Shown here piece by piece: positions 56,340 through 64,000 of a DNA stretch of 64,000 bases. The stretch is taken from NCBI GenBank assembly GCA_022495995.1, contig JAFEMH010002566.1:1-64000 (forward strand), in the 5' to 3' direction. Source of the DNA: Adenophora triphylla var. japonica (taxonomy: Eukaryota; Streptophyta; Magnoliopsida; Asterales; Campanulaceae). The notes under the pieces are model-generated. The model was not told the origin of the DNA, ran no database searches, and worked only from the letters and a program-made list of their open reading frames with translations. Made by a program: the position numbers and the translations under genes. Numbering within the stretch: position 1 is the first letter of the stretch; each line of letters starts with the position of its first letter.

Positions 56340-57700
56340 GAAATCGGTCTTACGTTTGACTGCCGTTGGATGATTTTTGATGAAAGATACGGGATCTCGT
56401 TATCTTTCTCGGGGCACTCGGTCTTACGTTTTACTGCCGGGGGTAATTTTGATGAAAGATACGGGATCTCGTTATCTTTCTCGGGGCACTCGGTCTTACG
56501 TTTGACTGCCGGGGAATGATTTTGATGAAAGATACGGGATCTCGTTATCTTTCTCGGGTCACTCGGTCTTACGTTTGGCTGGGTAATTTTGATGAAAGAT
56601 ACGGGATCTCGTTATCTTTCTCGGGCACTCGGTCTTACGCTTTGACTGCGGGGTAATTTTGATGAAAGATACGGGATCTCGTTATCTTTCTCGGGGCACT
56701 CGGTCTTACGTTTGATCGGGGGTAATTTTGATGAAAGATACGGGATCTCGTTATCTTTCTCGGGGCACTCGGTCTTACGTTTGATCGCCGGGGATGATTT
56801 TGATGAAAGATACGGGATCTCGTTATCTTTCTCGGGCACTCGGTCTTACGTTTGATCGCCGGGGTAATTTTGATGAAAGATACGGGATCTCGTTATCTTT
56901 CTCGGGCACTCGGTCTTACGTTTGATCGCCGGGGTAATTTTGATGAAAGATACGGGATCTCGTTATCTTTCTCGGGGCACTCGGTCTTACGTTTGATCAC
57001 GCCGGGTAATTTTGATGAAAGATACGGGATCTCGTTATCTTTCTCGGGCACTCGGCCTTACGCTTTGATCACGGGGTAATTTTGATGAAAGATACGAGAT
57101 CTCGTTATCTTTCTCGGGTCACTCGGTCTTACGTTTGACCGCCGGGGTAATTTTGATGAAAGACACGGGATCTCGTGATCTTTCTCGGGTCACTCGGCCT
57201 TACGTTTGATCGCCGAATGATTTTGATGAAAGATACGGGATCTCGTTATCTTTCTCGAGGCACTCGGTCTTACGTTTCGATCGCCGGTAATTTTGATGAA
57301 AGATACGGGATCTCGTTATCTTTCTCGGGCACTCGGTCTTACGTTTGATCGCCGGGTAATTTTGATGAAAGATACGAGATCTCGTTATCTTTCTCGGGCA
57401 CTCGGTCTTACGTTTGATCGCCGGGGTAATTTTGATGAAAGATACGGGATCTCGTTATCTTTCTCGGCACTCGGTCTTACGTTTGATCGCCGGTAATTTT
57501 GATGAAAGATACGGATCTCGTTATCTTTCTCGGGTCACTCGGTCTTACGTTTGATCGCCGGGGTAATTTTGATGAAAGATACGGATCTCGTTATCTTTCT
57601 CGGGGCACTCGGCCTTACGTTTGATCACCGGGTAATTTTGATGAAAGATACGGATCTCGTTATCTTTCTCGGGTCACTCGGTCTTACGTTTGACTCGCGG
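56340..57700. repeat. E2 tandem array, ~70 bp unit, 20 copies
   Basis: CGGTCTTACG or CGGCCTTACG occurs 20 times from about 56346 to 57680 at 61-84 bp steps, mostly 67-72. Each unit continues TTTGATCGCCGGGGTAA, TTTTGATGAAAGATACGGG, ATCTCGTTATCTTTCTCGGG and CACT. Copies are highly alike, so expansion is recent. Long open frames on both strands exist only because the unit lacks stops in some frames. Confidence 0.9.
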
Positions 57701-57820
57701 GGTAATTTTCTTGACAAGGGGCCGACTTTGGTTAACTTTGGTTAACTTTGTCAAGTCGGGACCGAATTGCGCAGTCCCGAAATTTTAAGGGGCAAAAGGG
57801 TCATTTTGACCCTTGCAATC

Positions 57821-57861
57821 CTATCCGCGCGGATAGGGATGGAAAGTCGTGGGTATTTAAT
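57821..57861 (+). promoter_or_regulatory. E2 gene A promoter: 16-bp palindrome and TATA-like box
   Basis: CTATCCGCGCGGATAG at 57821-57836 is a perfect palindrome. TATTTAAT follows at 57854-57861, 17 bp later, and the gene A ATG is at 57991, 154 bp after the palindrome. Confidence 0.75.
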
Positions 57862-57990
57862 GGGGCCAACGCCCTTCTTCTTCCTCACCCAATTTTTTGA
57901 ATTGCCGAGAGGGAGACAGAAACGAGGAGAACAGCCATTTTTGGCCCTAGAAGCTTCAAAATTCGTCCGTTTTTCTTGATTTTTCGAGCA

Positions 57991-60811
57991 ATGGAACACG
58001 GGGAAGGCGCTTTTCAAGGCCAAGGACGTGGTCCGGTAGCGGAGAGGCGATTGGAGCTCGTCCGGATGAGGAGGCATTACAATCTCTCGCAATCGGTTAT
58101 GAGGAGCATTACCCCGATGCTTGGCAACATTGGGCCTCGGATCCGCATCTCCGAACGGTATATTTCGAATCCTTTTGATCCTCTTGTCGATTTCTTGCTT
58201 GAAATTTTTGGGTGATTTTTGAAATTTTTTTTTTGAATATTGAATATTGATATTGATGATATGCAATGTTGCAATGAATTTGTGAGTGTCCCAAAAATGT
58301 GCATTTTGCTTGGGAAAAAGAATTGGCATTTTTGCCACATTTTTTTTCAATTCGAAAATTACATGTGAAAATTCGAAGAATTGTGATTTCTCTTTTTCTT
58401 TTGAAATTGAATATTGCATGTTCTTGATGATGATGATTTTTTTTTTTTGAAATTGAATTTTGATATTGATGAATGATGATGCAATGCATGCATTTTGTTT
58501 GGAAAGAATGGGCATTTTGCCAATATGAGATGTATGTATGTTTAGGATTTTTTTTTGAAAAGTGGGACGGATTTTTCCTCCCGTTGTATGTAAGATGGAT
58601 GATATGCATGTATGCATTTTTTTTTTTTGAAAATGGGACGGAGTTTTTACTTCCGTAGGAATGCATCCTCTCTTTTTTTTTTTTGAATGCATTGGGACTT
58701 GCTGAAAATTGTTTTATTTCATGCGAGAAAAATGGGGCTATGCTCATTGTATGCTGTTATGCTGTCGAATTTTTTTTTATGTAAATGCAAATGCAATCTT
58801 TTGACATTTTCTCTCTTTTTTTTTTTTAGGGCGGAAACCGTTTTGTGACGGAGCAGCTGAGCAAAATGAAGACTCGAGGATCGGTGGAGTCTGTGATTGA
58901 CTTGTGGGACCGGCTTCCGAATGCGGGCCGAGGAGCTTTGCCGGGTCCGAGACAGATTGTTGTCGAGACGGGGCTCTGGGAGTTCGTCGAGTGCTTGAGG
59001 GGACTGGTCAAGTTCCCTAAGTGCAAGGGCTTGATGTTCGCTCTAGCGCAAAGATTGTGGGACGCGACCCACACCTTCCACTTCTTCGGGGCGAGGCGAC
59101 CGTTACGCCTTCCGACTATGCCGCGATCACGGCCGTCCTTTAATGGACGCAGATCGAGTGGAGAGATGGCTACAGCCGATGCCGATCTCGCAGCTCTTCT
59201 TGGATTTTCCCCTATTCCCAAAAAGGGGATGGGGATGGAGTATGCCGTGGTCTACGGCAAGATCGTGGAGACCATAGCGAGTTATGAGGTCGGGAGGAGA
59301 GGATAGGCGCCGATCGATTGCCGTGGCCTTCCCGTGGTTTACTTTCTCGAGCACGCTCTTTGGTCATGCCGAGGGGACAGCGGTCTTTGCCTTGCCGAGG
59401 TCCTTAGAGGACATGGAGACGGTTGGAGATATTTCCCGGGGGAGGCCGGGCCGGGCCGAGTTGTACTTCGCTCTGATAGATACAAATAAGGCCGCGAGCT
59501 CCCCGTATCGCTTCGAGTTTGCTCGAGGTATAAGCTCTCTTTTGCTTTCCCTCTTTCCTTTGAGCACGCACTTTTATTTGCACCGGATTGATTGGATTTT
59601 TACCTTTCGCAGTACGGGCGCTGGAGTTTTTCCACGTCACGGTGTGGAGGCACTGAGGCGTACGTCGGGCGTATCCGGCCATGCAGCCTTGGTCCAAGCA
59701 TGCCCGGGAAAAGATAAGCTCCAGGGGCGTACGACTCGTGTACGCGGATTGCCTTCCTTCGACGGAGGCCGAGACGGATGAGGGGATGATATTCTTCCCC
59801 GGGATCGCTTGAGGTAGCGCACTCGAAGGGCGCCGAGATCCGGACAAGGCATGGAGGATTTTGAGGGGCCCGACTTGCGACGCCTACTATCTCGGGAGAG
59901 AGGGTGACGCGCCAAAGCATGGCGTGAACTCGCCTGAGGACACCGGTGGAGCCTCCCGCCGATATGATGCATCCGAGCGATCGGTCCGTGACTGGGATGA
60001 TTACCGAGCAGTGTCAAGACTTTCGGACTTCGTGGCGATCGAGCCATATGCGACGTTCGTCTTGAGGAGGCTGAGGATGCCTCAGGTTTTGGAGAGGGAG
60101 GGGCTTGGGATCCCGCGGTACCCTCGGACGGATTTTTCCTACATCCAGGATGGGGTCCGATTGAGGGTGCAGATCCCTCAGCCCGAGCGGCTTCCACGAG
60201 CTTTCCGGCCTCGTCCGGGTATGAAGGTATGGCTTCACCTTTTCCCCTTCTTTTCTTTCTTTTGTTTCATCATTTTTAGCATCACTTCCTTTTTTTTTTT
60301 TTTTGACGCTTTTGCTTTTGTGCAGTTTTCGGAGGTGGTCGTCGAGACACTGACGAAGCAAGTGATCGGGGCCAAGAGATTCATACGGAGGATGGTTGCT
60401 TGCGGGGCACCTCAGGCTAGGGCACGGAGACCACGGCCGGCACCTGTCCGACGGGAGGCTTCTCCTATTCCCTCGGAGACTTCTTCCGAGACCCCTCTTT
60501 CTCCTCTCATTGATCACCGCGCGGCACTGCCTTCGGATCACGTCATTCTTGGGGATCCGCACGGGCAGGGACACGTCTGGCGGCATGGTGGGTCGTCTCC
60601 GTATGTTCGTGAGCTCTGACGCCTTCACCTTCGGGTACGACTTCTTCAGTGGATCCGGGTTTACCCTATCGAGTGTGCCGGTTGGTCCCGACGAGCCTCT
60701 TTCTCGGAGATGAGGACGATTCTCGAGCCCGAGACTTTCGTGGCTCCCGACGAGGCGGGCCCGAGTCGCAAGAGGGGCCGGGGAGACATCGGTGCCGGAG
60801 ACTCCGATTGA
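57991..60811 (+). pseudogene. E2 antisense gene A (PMD-like, four exons)
   Basis: Exons by eye: 57991-58157, 58830-59527, 59613-60236 and 60326-60811, with donors GTATAT, GTATAA and GTATGG and acceptors TTTTTTAG, TTTCGCAG and TTTGTGCAG. Text includes MEHGEGAFQGQGRG, VAERRLELVRMRRHYN, ESVIDLWDRLPNAGRG, STLFGHAEGTAVFALPRSL, AELYFALIDTNKA, GVRLRVQIPQPERLP and EVVVETLTKQVIGAKRFIRR, ending GPSRKRGRGDIGAGDSD. One base is missing in exon 1 relative to E1 and exon 2 shifts near 59300, so it is broken. The family resembles plant mobile domain proteins weakly. The Lys/Arg-rich tail could be nuclear-targeting. Confidence 0.6.
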
Positions 60812-61158
60812 TTTTTTTTTTTTTTTTTTTTTTAGATTTAGATTTGTACAGTATCATGCACATTTTTTTTTTTTTGATGTAATAATTTAGGATTTTATTT
60901 ATGTTTGTTTGTTGTTTTTTTTTTTGTACACTCTCTTTTTTTTTGGAATGTAATAATTTAGGATTTTATTTTATGAATGCAATGCAATATGAATGCAGTG
61001 TTGCATGAGCCTTGGTTTTTTTTTTTTTTTTGCAAGGGTGTTTGGTATATGGACCGGTTTGGGGAGGTTTTTTGCACAAGTTTCGAGCAACCGGGACGGA
61101 ATATTCCTTTTTGGTGTAGCAAATTGACTGCTGCAATTTTTTTCGATGGGGAAGCAAT
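60812..61158. other. T-rich spacer between E2 genes A and B
   Basis: Runs of 10-20 T and two copies of TGTAATAATTTAGGATTTTAT (60878 and 60949), probably the gene A 3' region. No gene is seen. Confidence 0.5.
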
Positions 61159-61216
61159 CCCATCCGCGCGGATGGGGACAAAGATCTCGACACCGTCCTT
61201 TGATTTTGCTTTAAAT
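61159..61216 (+). promoter_or_regulatory. E2 gene B promoter: 18-bp palindrome and TATA-like box
   Basis: CCCATCCGCGCGGATGGG at 61159-61176 is a perfect palindrome with the same CCGCGCGG core as at gene A and the LTR but different outer bases, changed symmetrically. A weak CTTTAAAT follows near 61210. The likely ATG is at 61302. Confidence 0.7.
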
Positions 61217-61301
61217 CTGGCTTTGCTTTATTTCAAATTCAAATATCTTCTTCAACCTCCAAATTTCAAACAGCCATTTTCGGGAGGAAGAGAGAAAAAC
61301 C

Positions 61302-62822
61302 ATGGAAAGCCTTAGAAAAGCTCCTCAAAATTGTCCCAAGAGTCCCAAATGTCATTTTTCAACAAGTTCAAGGATTGGTCCCGGAAATTATGCATGAGAG
61401 AAGGTCTTTCTTTGAAGAACGGTACAAGGTACGATGCTTGTGGTCTCTCAAAGAATTGGTTCCGGATTATGACCTCTTAAGGGCTTCTTCTTCGTTTTGG
61501 GATACTAGAAGGCATGTCTTTTGCCTTTCCTTCAACGAGATTGTTCCGACTGTGGAAGAATTTCGGGCCTTGCTTGGAGGTCCTGAGGTGGAGGAGATAG
61601 CAATTCCTTTGTCCGAGGAGCTTCTTTTGTTGACAAGTTGTGCAACCTTCTTCATCTTTCCCTGAGGAAGCACGAGGCATGATCCGCGGTCCCGACCATT
61701 TTGATATTTCCGGTCTTCCCGACAGATTTAGGGCTTAGGCTTGGTGGATGACGCCTATTGGGATGCCTTTGCACTTTGCATGTTCGGCACTTTGTTCATG
61801 GTCTATTCCTTCGGGATTTGCCATCGATCTCGCTGATGTTGTCGTCCATTGTCGCCCTCGGCGTAGATGTCGTTCCTTTGATTCTTGGGGAGACTTTTCA
61901 TGCTCTCGACAGCATTAGCTACCGGACGGCGGTACATGCACGGGGCAGCCCGTTTCTCTTGACCCCGTGGCCGATGGAGCGTTTGGGGGTTCTTCGGGAA
62001 ACCTCTCGATATGATCGTGCCTCGACTTTTGCCAGAGAGGTGTCGATGTAGATTTTGATGATCGTGGCTCGTGGGAGCGTTGATGGCGGGTCGCCAGCAT
62101 CAAGATATCGATGGTTGGTGCCTCATCGGGTGGAGACTCGCAGAGTGCTTCAGACGGGTCCCATGTGGTTATGCTTCCGGGCTTTCACCCAGCTTCTACA
62201 TTCCGCCCGGTCCCGAGACAGCTTTGGCTTGGAGCAGTTCCTTTCGAGGGTTTTGATGATATAGCTACCAGGTGGTGGCTCTTGTTTCCATGGATGATCC
62301 CTCGGTGTTTCCATTTCTTTCCCGAGTATGGAGGTACGATGCCTTTCCTCCTCGGGTCATTCTCAAAGCGTCCGAGACCGGTGTTCCCGACCACTTGGTA
62401 CCCGGATTGGTACGAGGGGCATCCGGGAGAGACTCAGTGGCTATTTTGAGACGGCGTGAGGCCATTGTAGGTGCGGAGGACCAGATCAAGCTTCGAGAGG
62501 AGGAGGGCCGAGGCGAGGGCCAACCCTCATGACAGAGCGGAGACGCCGTGACCGATTATGAGGCTTACGTCAAGAGACAGAGAGGAGGGCTCCTATGTTA
62601 CCGCCTAGGTTACAGGAGATGAGGGATGACGCTAGGGCTACTAAGGCCCCGACAGAGGCCGGTTTGATAGACCCCGTTCCTATACCGTAGCTTGGTAGGA
62701 GGAATACCGACATTTTTCCTGCTCGTAAGAGAAAGACTCCTGAGGGGGAAGAAGAAGGGAGAGACCAAGACGAGTGGCTTGGAGTGACTCCGAGGTTTCC
62801 AAGTATCCCTTTCTTGCCATGA
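61302..62822 (+). pseudogene. E2 antisense gene B (DUF7745/PMD-like, broken)
   Basis: After the ATG (ACCATGG) the continuing frame is one base off: KALEKLLKIVPRVPNVIF, then VPEIMHERRSFFEERYKV, RCLWSLKELVPDYDLLRAS and RRHVFCLSFNEIVPTVEEF, RALLGGPEVEEI. Later pieces in other frames are PLILGETFHALDSISY, HARGSPFLLTPWPMERLGVL, PRQLWLGAVPFEGFDDIATR and a charged tail ending near 62822 (PEGEEEGRDQDEWLG). The first part resembles the opening of plant DUF7745 or mobile-domain proteins. At least four frame changes or stops are present. It matches E1 gene B across its length. Confidence 0.6.
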
Positions 62823-63412
62823 CAGCACACATTAGTTTGATTATGTATCTTAGTTTTCTTTTAGCAAAGTTGCCGCTGTAGGAATGAATCGGGCTTAGAC
62901 TCATCAAAGAGCTTTTAACTTGTAATGAATATTTGAATTGCTTTAGAGTTTTTTTTTTGAGACGCTTTCATGGTCTCGATCAATTGTATTGATGCCAAAG
63001 TATGGCTTTTATTTGTGCTTTAGACCGAACCGTTTCCGCCGCCACGTTCCCTCATTTTGAGGAGCTCAGTCTTCGTAGTTCAACCCGGTGAACTCTTTTT
63101 TGTTTTTTTTTTTTTTGTTTTTTTTTTTGGTGCAACCCCGTTTTTTACCTAGGCCGCCCTTTTCGGGTTTCTAACCTAGTCGGGTATTACTCTTTAGCAC
63201 TCTTTTTTGTTTTTTTTTTGTTTTTTTTTTTTTTTTTTTGGTGCAACCCTCGTTTTTTACCTAGGCCGCCCTTTTCGGGTTTCTAACCTAGTTGGGTATT
63301 ACTCTTTTAGCACTCTTTTTTTTGTTTTTTTGTTTTTGTTTTTTTGTTTTTTTTTTTTGTTTGATTTTTTGTTTTTTTTTTTTTTTTTTTGTTTTTTTTT
63401 TTTTTTTTACGC
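62823..63412. repeat. E2 spacer with T-rich ~115-125 bp tandem repeat
   Basis: GGTGCAACCC(T)CGTTTTTTACC, then TAGGCCGCCC, TTTTCGGGTTTCTAACCTAG and GGGTATTACTCTTTAGCACTC repeat at 63129-63205 and 63240-63318, separated by long T runs. A further T/G run fills 63318-63409. It occupies the same place as the T-rich repeat of E1 (7545-7625). The Phe-rich open frames here are artefacts. Confidence 0.8.
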
Positions 63413-64000
63413 GTAGTATCTCGCGCAGCCTTGTCACCATTCACCGGGTGTACAAAGGGATTCCCGTCGAGGTCCGCAAGTTGCATGGCTCCTCCGGAGA
63501 AGATCTTCCTCGGACGACATATGGCCCGACCCATACAGCTCCCATTTGCCGAGAGGGTTGATACGGACCTGGGGCTTTTCTTTAGAACGAGATCACCTTC
63601 TCGGATTTCCCGATGCTTTACTTTCTTGTCGAAGGCTCGCCATTCTTCCTTGGTAGGCCCGGATGTGTTCCATGGCCTTCGCCGGCGTTCGTCTAGTAGG
63701 GCCAATTCGCCATGGCGACTGGAGCCATTCGACCTCGTTGATTTCGCTTTCCAAAGAAGATACTGAGCGAGGGTATTTCCACTCGATTGGGAGTACGGCT
63801 TCCATTCCGTATGTGAGGGCAAAAGGTGTTTCCCGCTTGCCGTTCGATCGATGTTCTCAGAGCCCCAGAGTGCCAAGTGTAACTTCTGCCAATCTCTACC
63901 TTGGACACCATTTTCCTGATGATATTTTCCGTGAGTCTTGTTTGCCGCTTCGACGGCTCCGCTGGTTTGGGGCCCGTAGGGTGATGACTTGTGACGGGTT
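63413..64000 (-). pseudogene. E2 integrase C-terminal part (partial, broken)
   Basis: From the right edge: RHKSSPYGPQTSGAVEAANK, the integrase segment with the catalytic Glu, then frame changes with LALWGSENIDRTA and MAPVAMANWPY. The C-terminal text is FDKKVKHREIREGDLVLKK and MGAVWVGPYVVR. It matches the E1 integrase end (KKVKSRDIVEGDLVLK). The rest of gag-pol lies beyond 64000. Confidence 0.8.

Larger units (their letters stand above)
53855..64000 (-). mobile_element. E2: Tat-type element with antisense genes A and B (5' part outside window)
   Basis: On the minus strand this is the 3' portion: integrase end (64000-63413), spacer, antisense genes B and A, tandem arrays, conserved TACGTA block, polypurine tract GCCGAGGGGCTAC and 3' LTR (55604-53855). 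Order and protein text match E1, but nucleotide text of arrays and promoters differs, so E1 and E2 are distinct families of one clade. Confidence 0.85.

Noticed and set aside
56340..57700. Possible CRISPR-like array
   Set aside because: The whole unit is repeated with no unique spacers, and the host is a plant.
56193..57745. Repeated open frames (ISLSFSGHSVL type) on both strands
   Set aside because: Every frame is a translation of the 70-bp tandem unit; start codons recur once per unit.
63207..63561. Phe-rich plus-strand open frames
   Set aside because: Product of poly-T tracts.
1..64000. tRNA, rRNA or bacterial-type operon features
   Set aside because: None found; sequence is plant nuclear repeat DNA.

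Overview
The window looks like nuclear DNA of a flowering plant, probably a eudicot. The signs are a spliced gene resembling Arabidopsis ENT8, Stowaway MITEs, Tat-lineage Ty3/gypsy elements with two RNase H domains, and Ty1/copia elements. Almost everything is transposable-element sequence. The one gene that looks intact is the equilibrative nucleoside transporter at 29,480-30,738 (minus).

Layout. (1) 1-16,791: E1, a degenerate Tat-lineage element running on the minus strand. It has a 5' LTR at the right, broken gag-pol, then two genes on the opposite strand (A and B), then tandem arrays; its 3' LTR lies off the left edge. (2) 16,792-18,325: the 3' end of a copia element, which separates E1 from E3. 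(3) 18,326 to about 21,915: the 3' part of E3, a relative of E1 on the plus strand, with an antisense gene B remnant, an 84-bp tandem array and a 3' LTR. (4) 22,152-28,051: a hairpin-ended MITE, a Stowaway, a duplicated unrecognised gene-like stretch and copia remnants. (5) ENT8-like gene and promoter. (6) 31,030-50,151: a four-member nest. A 246-bp hAT-type element holds a copia element (E5); one E5 LTR was split by a 14.5-kb Tat element (E4) and the other by a 455-bp solo LTR. hAT, E4 and solo LTR each have a visible target-site duplication. (7) 50,152-53,854: flank, a Stowaway and a chromovirus-like LTR fragment. (8) 53,855-64,000: E2, a second E1 relative on the minus strand, with 3' LTR, a 20-copy ~70-bp array, antisense genes A and B, and the start of integrase; it runs off the right edge.

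Main observation. Each Tat element and several other LTRs carry their own CG-containing palindromic word just upstream of TATA-like boxes. In E1 the word GGTCCGTACGGACC lies upstream of the LTR promoter and of both antisense genes. In E2 a different word, CTATCCGCGCGGATAG and variants, sits at the same three places with similar spacing. E3 uses GTCG-spacer-CGAC forms at its LTR and gene B promoters. E4 has a 20-bp palindrome at its antisense-gene promoter. A copia LTR and a solo LTR carry comparable repeated words. My hypothesis is an element-specific, interchangeable promoter code, possibly read by the proteins from the antisense genes (plant-mobile-domain/DUF7745-like in E1-E3) or by host factors. 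All domain names come from reading translations by eye; no search was run.
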